Source: Parapristionchus giblindavisi
Taxonomy: Eukaryota > Nematoda > Chromadorea > Rhabditida > Diplogasteridae
Direction: 5' to 3'
Assembly: GCA_943737045.1 (NCBI GenBank)
Contig: CALSFV010000294.1
Location: 1-64,000, forward strand
Length of the DNA stretch: 64,000 nucleotides
In this document: positions 42,302 to 53,700 of the stretch, piece after piece
Numbering within the stretch: the first letter of the stretch is position 1
Layout of the letters: each line of letters opens with the position of its first letter
Position numbers and translations under genes: made by a program
The notes under the pieces: model-generated
The model's database searches: none
Told to the model about the DNA's origin: nothing
The model's input: only the letters and a program-made list of their open reading frames with translations

Positions 42302-43896
42302 ATGGAGGAGTCGCAGACGCTGCCCAAGAATTTCCGCCCTGACATGAATTATCGCAGTTTGCGACACTCCTCCAGTCAAGTCTTTGACACAATAAAAAAG
42401 GTTTGTATTTTCTTTCCTCTGTTTCATGGTTATTCTCTTTGTTTTATTGGGCTAATACACACTGTGCATATATTTGTGTATTGAAGAAGTTGTCTTCTGT
42501 GGAGGGTGCGGTTCGACAACGGCGTGCTCTTGTTCCATTAGAAAATGAAAGTGATCGATCGCCTTCAGTAACTCCGAGTAAGGAGTCAAAGAGATCAGAT
42601 AAACCGATCAGACGACGCAGTAAACGACATATTGAGATTGTCGAACAGGTTATTTTTTGTCTACTATTCTTCTATGAAGTTGATATTTTCTTCAGTTTTT
42701 CATATTCCTCTGTTTTTCGCATTCTTTCTCCTTAAGAGTTCCTACTATACGTTGAGTAACAAACGAACTTTAGCAATCATTTTTCCAGAAAAAGTCCCGA
42801 TTGATTTATTTGTTTTTCTCTTGTAGGGCTACGAATTTGACGAGTCGTCAAACCTGATGAAGACTCCACTTCTGCAGAAAACGCCGGAACCACGCGTTCT
42901 AGAGCTCGGATACTCACGATTTTCTAAATTCAGGTTTCTTTTTTTGCTAATACTGTTTTCTTATCGTTTTTGTCCTCCTCAAAGCGCACTACAATGTAAT
43001 CATACATTTTCGGTACCCTCACCGAATTATTTTTATATAGTGGGTCGATTTAGAAAAATTGTTATTTTTCGCTTAAATTGTAATCTTTCACATAAAAATG
43101 AGCTTTATATAGTGGGTCGACCCTGAAAATTAGCCGAATATAGTGGGTCAATCCTCACACCGTGAGGGTAGGAAAATGTATGAACGTAATTAGTTTATAG
43201 AACGAACTGCCATATAGTCATCAATTGGAAGTCAATACTAGCTCTGTTTCTTTTTTTGTTGATTGTGATAAACATTTTTTATCATACGGTGGTTTACAGT
43301 CATACATTTTCATACCATCAAAGTGTGAGGAGTGACCCACTATTTACGGCTCATTTTCATGGTCGACCCACTATATAAAGCTCATTTTTATGTGAAAGAT
43401 TACAATTTAAGCGAAAAATAACATTTTTTCTAAATCTACCCACTATATAAAAATAATTCGGTGAGGACACCGAAAATGTATGTTTACAGTATTCCTCTTT
43501 CAGAATGTCAATGACTAATCTCTCGGTATTGCCTCGGGCGCTGAAGCCATCCCCATCTGCGTCTTCTATGGCAGAAATCTCTAAGTCTGGTAGAACAATC
43601 AAGAGAACGATCTCTACAAAAATTGAGAAGATACAATCACCGAGGTATTTATATTTGTGCCCCTGTAAAGTTAGTCATACATTTTCGGTACCCTCGCCGT
43701 TTATTTTTATATAGTGGGTCAATTCTCGAGATAGTGTGGGTTGATTCACAAAAATTCATTATTTTCGCTTAAAAATCGTCATTTTTTTAGCTTCCTTTCG
43801 CATCAAGTGGCCTAAAATGGGCTTTATATAGTGGGTCAATCCTCGCATTACGAGGGTATGGCAATGTATGAAGTTAGTGCTTTGCGAAAATTGTAA
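42302..43896 (+). CDS. unidentified small basic Ser/Lys/Arg-rich protein
   Basis: Five exons: 42302-42400, 42487-42648, 42827-42933, 43504-43644 and a short last exon 43878-43896, joined in phase to about 175 aa. The start MEESQTLPKNFRPDMNYRSL is followed by a basic tract (RSDKPIRRRSKRHIEIVEQ), a KTPLLQKTPEPRVLELGYSR segment, and a Ser/Lys-rich tail. There is no signal peptide or membrane helix. The basic clusters suggest a nuclear or chromatin-associated protein, but I recognise no family. The last two introns contain three MITEs. It lies same-strand and about 875 nt upstream of RPAP1. The final exon is the least certain part of the model. Confidence 0.6.
43001..43182. mobile_element. hAT-like MITE, CATACATTTT family, copy 2
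   Basis: 182 bp, starting CATACATTTTCGG and ending GAAAATGTATG. The flanks are AATGTAAT (42993-43000) and AACGTAAT (43183-43190), an 8-bp target duplication with one mismatch. It has the same internal tagtgggtcg modules as the other copies. It sits in intron 3 of the 42302 gene. Confidence 0.85.
43301..43482. mobile_element. hAT-like MITE, CATACATTTT family, copy 3
   Basis: 182 bp, starting CATACATTTTC and ending GAAAATGTATG, with the exact 8-bp duplication TTTACAGT on both sides (43293-43300, 43483-43490). It is oriented opposite to copy 2 and lies in the same intron, 13 bp before the acceptor polypyrimidine-AG of exon 4. Confidence 0.88.
43676..43870. mobile_element. hAT-like MITE, CATACATTTT family, copy 4
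   Basis: 195 bp, starting CATACATTTTCGG and ending AATGTATG, with the exact 8-bp duplication AAGTTAGT (43668-43675, 43871-43878). The right-hand duplicate supplies the AG that I use as the acceptor of the last exon of the host gene. Confidence 0.88.
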
Positions 43897-44771
43897 GAAT
43901 GCTTTCCCCTGTAAAAATGACGTTTAGGTGATATTAAAAAAAAGAAAATGATAAGTGCACAGTTTTGAAATAAAAGAGAATGAGAAATAAACTGCTGAAT
44001 AGATTATTCTTATTTGTATTCTTATCTGATTAGCATAGTTCTTAAAACATAACATTTTGGACAAATTCATACACACGTGACTAAACTGATGAATGTAATG
44101 AGATTCATTGAAGTAACGAAATATGAATCTAAACTCAATTATAGGAAATTCTCTGTGAGGGAAAAGCTGACGTTGTTTAGCCTTTCGAAAAGCTCGGACA
44201 AATTGAAAGAACAACTGCTCATATCTGGAGAGAACACGGAGAATGAAGAATGATACTGGCACAATGTCAAGGATGAATATTGTTGTGTGTATCTCTTATT
44301 TCGTGTACTCCCCTTCTATTCCCCTCTATCTCTAACTATTTCGTTCACACTCCGTATGATCTGTTTTATGCGTTCACTTGATTTTTTTTTCAAATTAAAT
44401 TTGATTTGTACTTTAACTTCTTTTTTCTTGTATAACGTGATATTTTTCATTGCTCGAGAAGCTCTAAATAATTGTATTGTATAATAGTGCGACTTTTTTG
44501 TAAACATTTTACACTTCCCAACTACATTATCCCTCTTACGTATGGTACTCCACTTTACACTTCGAATCTCATATAATGTATTTTAATGATCTCTAGAAAG
44601 TTTTCATGATAAAAAATCTTAGTTACGTAAATTATATGCATTATTGTATACATCACTATCGGTATTATTTCCTTGAACATATCTTTTATTACTACATTAC
44701 GTACTTATTGTGCTTGATATACCGTATTTTTACTCACACAGTTCATCTATTTTATCCTTTTTTTCTTAGAA
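43897..44771. other. intergenic spacer
   Basis: AT-rich DNA between the unidentified basic-protein gene and RPAP1. No exon, no recognisable repeat. It ends in tttttttcttag immediately before aaATG of RPAP1, a strong acceptor with no upstream donor exon, suggesting trans-splicing. Confidence 0.5.
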
Positions 44772-47700
44772 ATGTCTATTCGTCCGTGTCAGACGGACAC
44801 TGAAGAGGACATCCTTCGTATGCAGGATGAGTTTATGAGGAGGAAGGACGCTACGTCAGATGGTGGAAATACTCCCGCGGCTACCGTAGTACGCATAGGA
44901 AAGGTATACTGTAGCTATCTCCTAGGTGTACTGTAGCTAACAAATCGATTCGTCCTGTTGAGCGCACGAGTTAATATTAGCGTAGTTGTCGTATATATAG
45001 GGATTACTGTAGTCTATGGTATTGATCAATTAGGATTCTATCTATGTCAGATAATATAGCCTTGGGGATTAATTATCTGTGTAGAATCATGTTATTTCTG
45101 TCGAATAAGTCTTGTTATTCTCGTTGTTCGAGGGAAGTGAGGCAGACTATTATGGTATGAAAAAGGTGTGGTATTGACTCTTTAGATTACTATATTTGTC
45201 ATCTTGGACGTAATTACAGAAGACTACACCATCGGCGTCCTGTGATTCTACCGTACTCTCGTCTACCGTACCCTCGAAAATGGAAGCAGACAAATCGCAG
45301 AAGACGCACGATGGCGCCAGATTCTGTCTGAATCTGGACGCCGAAGGGCCTCCCAGTACGGAGATGATTATCGAACCCAATGAGCAAGTGTTATGTGGTG
45401 TTGAAGTATGCATTTTCCATACGTTTCTTGTTTATATTTGGTGAATGGTTGATAAATGAGCATAATACATAATCTTATAAGAAATTAATTCAAAATGTTA
45501 ACGTTATTTGTTATTACAGGAGCGCAATGCGTCTTTCATTGAGGGTGATGACGTGGACAATGTAGAAGCATTGATATCATTGTCATCAGAAGCAATGATT
45601 GAATACTCGAAAGAGGATGGATTCCCTGATGTTTGTATATAATATTATATTATTGTAATGAACTGCGATTACTGTTGGAATCTTACGTGGGGACATTATC
45701 GTCATCGACATGACCCATCCGTATTTGGCAGCCGACCCACCTGATTTAGCGAAAATTCACTCAAAAATGGATACGATTTCGCAAAAATTCATTTTTAAAA
45801 ATTAAATTTTTGCGTCTCACACGCCCGACATAGGTCGAATAGCTATGTTATCGGTTTTCAAAATCCGGTCAGGTTTTTCAATTTTTGTGCAATTTTGGCT
45901 CAATATCCGGTCGGGTTTTTCGATTTTTGTGAAATTTTGGCTCAAAATCCGGTCAAGGCTTGGTACTTTATAACCTACTGTTCGACCTATGACGCCCGAT
46001 TTTTGCATCCGACCCATCCGAATTTAATTTCCAGCCGTAATGGTTATTGGCATATTGCAAAATATTTGAAAAAATCAATGAAAAGTAGAATATTGGGAGT
46101 ATTCAAGTTAGGAGGTTTAACTATGAGTGGTACGCTTTGGAGGTTCGTTAGCTCAGAACTTATATTTCACTAGATATTTGTGAAAACAATTTATTTGTTT
46201 ATATCAATGGGAATACATACGCTTTGAGTGTACACTCCATTTATAGAATATGAGTCTTTTATCTATTCAAACTACATATAAACTATTCTAATGAAGATGA
46301 AAGATCATAGGTGGGCGCGTGAAAACGAATATTTTTTGCACACAGCCTGGCCTTGCGCATAGCCTTGCCTCGGAAAAATTTGGATAATTTCCTGTTGAAT
46401 TAGCTACAAAAACAATTTCGTATAGCCAACAATTTCGCATGCCTTGCCTTCTGTAATGACGTTTGGTCACTATGTTTAAGTCTTGTGGGTAGTATGTGCT
46501 GTCACCCTTGTATCCCTTGCATAAACAACAAGAATAACTTGGAATGAATCGATATTTATTATCTTTATTAATTATTAGGATACTTGGATAGGCCGGCCTT
46601 TGGCCTTAGATCATTACTTGAAGGTTTGATAGGATGGGGAAGGGATGTAGGCGAGACGGGGCTCGTGTCGGTTGGCGATTACCTCAAACTTGGGTAATTA
46701 AACAATGAATGAATAGGGCGATAGGTAATAGCACGAAAAGTAAAGTAAAACAACAGTGAATGCAAGCGGGGAACGTGGAGAATGAAGTGGAAGTAGAGAA
46801 TGATAGGCAATTGCCAGGAGTGATGAAATATGACGGAGACTATGAGAAAATGTTGGACTTGAACTTAGGTGCGAAAGTATTTACATAATGATGACGAAAT
46901 AGGTGAAGAGTGAATAAGAGGATTGAAAGAAGCTTAATTAGAAGGAGCAAATAGCTAGCTAGGAGATAGACTAGAAGGGAGTAATAAGGATGAACGAGAA
47001 TAACGAAATAATAGTGAGATCAGAGAAAATAATGAATAATAAAAGTAGGAAGAGCGACGACGTGCCGCCAGTCAGCACAGGAGAGTTGAATGAGACTGAC
47101 TTGGAGAGAATCAGAAATTGGAGCTGGGAAAGTACCGTAGGATAGTTGGGCCATTACAACCTGCGCATCATAGCGCGCGTTTCAAACTTGAATTCTACCG
47201 TATATTCTTTGGCGACTATCATGAACTGATTGTTTTTGGTAAACTCGGACTATTTCTTCTATTTTAGTTGTATTTGAGTAGCGATTTCGCTACACTCCCC
47301 CCTTCGAGAAGGTGAACTCATAGGAGAAAGTTGAAATGAAAAAAATCGTAGCCTTAGAAGATAGGATAGATGAATAAATTGGATACGGTAGCTGAGCGAA
47401 TAGTGATGTGATGATTACTGTGGTTGTGGGTACGGTATCTGATATGGATATAGATACACTCACAGAAAAAACCCTAGCTCATGTACCCCTGTGCACCAAA
47501 CACTAAACGGTTAGGGTTTGAAACACTTGTATTTAAGGGTTTCAAAGCCCTATTCTGAGAACCCTTAGATACAAGTGTTTCAAACCCTAACCGTTTAGTG
47601 TTTGGTGCACAGGGGTACATGAGCTAGGGTTTATTTCTGTGAGTGTAATAGGCATTTGATGGGTCGGAGACTCCCTCCCCCCGGGAGATGAAGATGGAAA

Positions 47701-50700
47701 GATATTGAGATTGAATATGGAAATAGAGGTTTGGGAGATGAATCGATAAGAATGAATCAGTGAATGGGCGATACTGAATTTGCATCTACACCATCAAATC
47801 TCAGAGAGGCTGTGGAAACAGACTGCACTCCTCGACCCTTCATCATTTCAGTCTGATCCTCGGCATATACCATTCTATCTTTGAGTTCATTACTTGTTCT
47901 CAGATGATCGGTATTATGATTAGGATGAATATGAATAGATGAAGTATCGGATAATGATGGATCGGACTTGGAGTCATTTACCTCTGTGGCTCGAATATGA
48001 AGCAAGGTGGGATTATCTGTTTGTTCATCGTCGTCTGAATCATCATCGGATACATCCCATATTGTATTGATTTGCATGAATTGTTCCATTCTACGAATGA
48101 ATGCTGGATCATCTTCAGGTCGGACATAGTTTTCATCATCATCATCATTAGATAGAATAGATAATTGATGAATATTCAGTTGTTGTTCTTGACATACAAC
48201 TTCATTGCTAGTACCTCCCATAACAAGACCGAATGCTGAATCATGTAGTTTCAGACCACTAGGTAGAGTATGAGTAGAGAGATTATGAAGTATTGATAGG
48301 GTATCATCGACACCCAAGAGTAGTTGTGGTATAATAGAACCATCTCGATTAGGACTATCAGCAAGTCGGAGTTTGTGCTTCTTGATATAGCCAACATCGG
48401 CTTTGGATAGTCTACGAACTTGGATAGGACCAGTTACTGAACTGTCTATTACGACTGCTTTGATAGTATGAACATTGGGTGAATTGATTGAATCATTATT
48501 GATTGATTGTACCTTGAGCTTTACAACATCGTAGGACTGCGCTTCCTTCTCGATGCCTGTAGCCAACGACAGAGAGAGATGCTTGGTACCAATCTTCTCG
48601 AGGTTCATCTTCTCAACGATGTCCTTTGAGATAAGAGTCATTTCTGCACCTGTATCGAGTAGGATATCGATTTCTTGGGAGTTATGACTCATATTAGGAT
48701 CGATCGGATCTGTATGAAACTCTTGAGTTGGATCAAGGACAGCAGCTCTGACTGTGAGTAGTCTATGAGCATTGGAGATAGATTGGCTAGGCGTGGATGT
48801 TTGAGTAACTGCAAACTGTCCTGCTCTCTCAGGGCGTTGCATGTTCTTGAAACAGATCGAATCATGGTGAGGCCCTTGACAGATTGAGCATGCCATGCCA
48901 CAGGTCTTGATGTGATCGGATGATAGGCAGAGAGGACATAGTTTCTTTTTCTCAACTATTTGAACTCTGTCTTTGATTATTGGGACTTTTTTACATGAAG
49001 ATGGATTTGGATGTTTTTCACAATAAACACATTTGATATATTGAATGAATGGTTTATTTTCAGGTTGGAATTGAGATTGATTTTGATTGAATTGTTGTTC
49101 TGGAATGACGTTGAATGATTGATTGATATGAGGAGTGAAATGAGGATATGATTGATTACTGTATTGATTGAATGGGGGTACTGTAGATGATTCAGGAGTG
49201 AAGAAATCGATATTTCTCTGTGGTTGATATGATGGATTACGGTAGAAAGAATTGCTCTTGTTATTCGATCTGATATCTTTGATCTCACTGAACTCAGTTG
49301 TAGTTCCGGATGCAAGATCTAGTTGGATTTCGGATCGGATATGCTTGATTAGGTACTTGAGAGTAGCAACAGCATCTTTGTTTTGATTCGCTTCGTGTAG
49401 CTTTCTTCTGTACTGTGGGGCGAATTTCTCGATGATCAATAGACATGATAGATGGGATTGTTCTCCATCACCTTGGAGTTGTTGTACAAGAGCAAGTAGT
49501 TCTCGGGCAAGATCAATCTGATCATTAGGATAGTTGGACTTAGCCTTTATACGATGAATAGATTGATAGACTTGGGATGATGTTTCCTCTTCATTACCGT
49601 ATTCCTCTTTTAATGCTTCGAGAGCTTCTTTCAGATACGAACCATCATTAGGATATGGTTTGATGACCTTGAGAGCATCGCCCTCTAGGAATCCTTCTAG
49701 GTATAGATGTCTCTCAGTATCGATTAGATTGTCTCTCTTCATTATCAGGGATTGGAATAGTTTGATGAATGTTTTGTACTCGGCTCTATTGTATCCATTG
49801 AACTTTGGAATAGTCAGAGTAGGAAGAGGTACATGCCTAGGCTTAGTCACTGATGGACTCTCGGAAGCATCGAGGAATTCATCTTCTTCTTTGATAGATG
49901 TAGCAACATTCTTTATCTTTAGATTTCGGATGATAGTCTCGGAGTTGTTTTTGAGAGCCATTCTTACTATTGCTAGTTGTTTATCAACAAGTATAGATAG
50001 ATCGGATGGATCAAGAGGTAGACCATTGTTGTCATATCCTCTTAGAATCATAGAGAATAGACCATCCTCTTGAGCTTTGACTTGAGGATCAGATATAGCA
50101 TTGAGTTTGGATTCAAGAGAATTGGTTTGAGATTGAAGTATAGATAGATTTACTCGAATATCTATTTCAGATTTGTCTACTTCTACTCCTAGATCTTCAT
50201 GATTAGTCATTGATTTACATGATACAATGTTGATCAGATGTTGTTTGAGTTGATCGAAATGAGCGATTACATTTACTCTTGCAGATTTGAGCTTATCATA
50301 ATAGGACTTGTAGGTACTTTGATTAGTATTCTTCATGACTGTTGCCTGCCACGCGGGTCTTGTTGAATACTAGTTGGATGATAATGATGAATAGAATATA
50401 AAGATTTGAGATGGATAGACGAGTTCCTGTTGAATATAGGATACTCGGAATGATGAATGAAGTGAATGAATAACTGTGGGAATCGGAAATAGGAACCTAT
50501 ATCGTCTGCGAAGTAGGAAATAATTTGGATTCAGAGTATTTCAGGATATTATAGATGAAAGAAGTTGAATCGGAACTTGGACCTATATCGTCTGCGAAGT
50601 AGGTTTAGTTCGGATTCGGAATAGGAGTCAGCTATAGGACCTATATCGTCTGCGAAGTAGGACTATTGGACTCGGAATAGTTGGAATATTAGACCGTATG

Positions 50701-53700
50701 CACCATGTAATGACGTTTGGTCACTATGTTTAAGTCTTGTGGGTAGTATGTGCTGTCACCCTTGTATCCCTTGCATAAACAACAAGAATAACTTGGAATG
50801 AATCGATATTTATTATCTTTATTAATTATTAGGATACTTGGATAGGCCGGCCTTTGGCCTTAGATCATTACTTGAAGGTTTGATAGGATGGGGAAGGGAT
50901 GTAGGCGAGACGGGGCTCGTGTCGGTTGGCGATTACCTCAAACTTGGGTAATTAAACAATGAATGAATAGGGCGATAGGTAATAGCACGAAAAGTAAAGT
51001 AAAACAACAGTGAATGCAAGCGGGGAACGTGGAGAATGAAGTGGAAGTAGAGAATGATAGGCAATTGCCAGGAGTGATGAAATATGACGGAGACTATGAG
51101 AAAATGTTGGACTTGAACTTAGGTGCGAAAGTATTTACATAATGATGACGAAATAGGTGAAGAGTGAATAAGAGGATTGAAAGAAGCTTAATTAGAAGGA
51201 GCAAATAGCTAGCTAGGAGATAGACTAGAAGGGAGTAATAAGGATGAACGAGAATAACGAAATAATAGTGAGATCAGAGAAAATAATGAATAATAAAAGT
51301 AGGAAGAGCGACGACGTGCCGCCAGTCAGCACAGGAGAGTTGAATGAGACTGACTTGGAGAGAATCAGAAATTGGAGCTGGGAAAGTACCGTAGGATAGT
51401 TGGGCCATTACAACCTGCGCATCATAGCGCGCGTTTCAAACTTGAATTCTACCGTATATTCTTTGGCGACTATCATGAACTGATTGTTTTTGGTAAACTC
51501 GGACTATTTCTTCTATTTTAGTTGTATTTGAGTAGCGATTTCGCTACACCTTCCGATTCCCCGGTTTGCGCACAGCCTTTCCTCCAGCGTGTCCACCTAT
51601 GTGAAAGATGAATGGATAGTTAATCATTTGATCCTCTCAAGGATCTTCACTCATCCTCACTCATTCCTTCTATTTTTTAAATGAAAAAAATTGGACATCT
51701 ATTTATCGTCGTTTCAGGTGCTCGACCTTTCATCCTACTACAATACCACCAATGATACCGAGTCCACTACCGTAGCTCCTCCCGGATGTTCCTATTTCGC
51801 GGCCCTGTTTGACAGACTTCACGGTCGGCTGACTGAGTCTGTGGATATGGACCAATTAGAGGAGAAGAAGACGATCAGAGGAGATAATGAAGATGATGAT
51901 GAAATTGAAGAATATGAAGTAGAGAATGAAGAAAGATTGAAGAGAATGAGTAATGATGAATTGGAAAGAGCGAGAATGGAGATTGAGGAAAGACTTGGTA
52001 CTTTTAACTATTAAATATCACATTTATGTCTATAATATGAATCCCTATACTGAAATAGTTCATTGCCAGATCCCGCACTACTCTCATGGCTCAAGGATCG
52101 TCATAAGCGGAGAGCCGCTCCGTCTCCCGCGGATAGCGAAGCGGACCCGGAGATGGCCAAACCATCCAAGAAGAGTACTGTATTTATTGCTTATTTTATT
52201 CTTTCTTTTCTAAAAAAATAACTATTAATTATTACATCACGTGTTCGGATAAATATGTTCATCCTGGGGAGTGACATTTGAAGTATAATAAGTGTGTCAT
52301 TACATCGAATGACCATTTGTATGATCCCTCTGCAAACTGGTAGATTCAAGCGATAAATATAATTTTTATTGTTGCTCATTTGCAGTGTCTCGCTTCAAAC
52401 AGGAACGCATGGCCAAGACTGCATCATCCGATGGTGGGGTTACTGTGTCATCCAATACGCAAGTTCCACCTACTTCCGGCGATATAACTGAAGAGGCGTC
52501 TGTACCACCTCTCGATCCAACCATTCTTCGTCCAGTTGAGGAATTGATTGGAAATCTGGAGATTCTTGATGAATACACGAGTAGAGAAGATCAAGAGAAA
52601 TATGATCGTTTAGCCATTGTGAGTTATTGATCTTTCATCGTTGATCTTTGAAATCTTTTCCTGTTCAATGTTTCATATCTATTAACGATTAATTCTTTAG
52701 TTCCCAGGAGCGTTATATAAAAAATTCCCAAGATCACTAGTGTTCAGTAATGCGATGTTTATTGATTGTATTTGATTTTAGGATGCAGTGCGAATGGAAT
52801 TGGCTTCTCGTAGTATGCGATTCGTGCTTCCACGACAACAAGCGAACGCTATTCGATTGTTTGATATGCTTAAACATGGTAAAAAGTGAGTGAGGTTACA
52901 TATTACACTTGTATTATTATTTGTCATACTTCAACTATACGTAATAGTATGTAATGTAAAGTAGTACGATCATTGTAACCACTACATCTACTGTACTAAA
53001 ACGAAATGGCTAAAAAATCAGCGTTTCAAAATTAGAATCTTTCTGAAAATTATATACTTACCCGAATTTTGTATTTTATTCATAGTAATGGCGAAATTAT
53101 TGGAGTGTCTTGGGTTTTAAGTGGAAATTAGGTAAATTGTAATACGGTAAAAAGTTACCGTACAATAATGGAAGACTACCGTAACCTTTACAGTATTTTT
53201 ATAAGAGGTTACGCTGTTACTGCGTAGGCGCTTAAGGCTTATGTAACGTGAGATATAAATGAGGGATAGACGTTTTGATTGTATTAGGTTGTCGGGAAAG
53301 TCTTGACACCTATGTTTGTCTTTCCACTGTGTGCCGCAGTTGCACTTTGGGTTTTTCTCATTAGTAGTGTATACCAAGCAGTGACGGGTCTTTGCAGTAA
53401 ACAACACCCCATTCCATTCCCATCACTCAGGCTCTAGTAGTGCAACGATGTATGTCCCTAGTGCTGTCCACAACCGTCATCTTCCACTTTACCTCTTCCT
53501 ATCCGACACCACGATAAAGGATTCGGATACCCTCCTGAAGATTTTTTATGACAGACATGCCCACACTACAACACCATCAAGATTTGGTTCATGCGCTTCG
53601 AAGGAAACGACATTTCCTTCCTTAAACGGCAGACCCCGTGTGTTGGATTTGGACACGTCGAAGAAACTTGTGGAATCGGACCCATTTCAAAATGTCTGTA

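Larger units (their letters stand above)
46452..51548 (-). mobile_element. BEL/Pao-type LTR retrotransposon, gag-protease only
   Basis: A 5,097-bp element in RPAP1 intron 3, transcribed on the minus strand. Two 843-bp LTRs of equal length look identical on reading, with TG..CA ends and a 5-bp target duplication CCTTC (46447-46451, 51549-51553). Next to the right LTR (5' LTR for the element) is a primer-site-like TGGTGCATACGG; next to the left LTR is a purine tract AAGGGGGGAG. The 3.4-kb interior holds one large ORF (gag plus aspartic protease) and lacks reverse transcriptase, RNase H and integrase. It is therefore non-autonomous but recently inserted. Confidence 0.9.

Noticed and set aside
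44772..44903. The 42302-43896 exons as the 5' part of RPAP1
   Set aside because: RPAP1 has its own start matching the family N-terminus, directly after a trans-splice-like acceptor, and the upstream exons can end at a stop at 43896.
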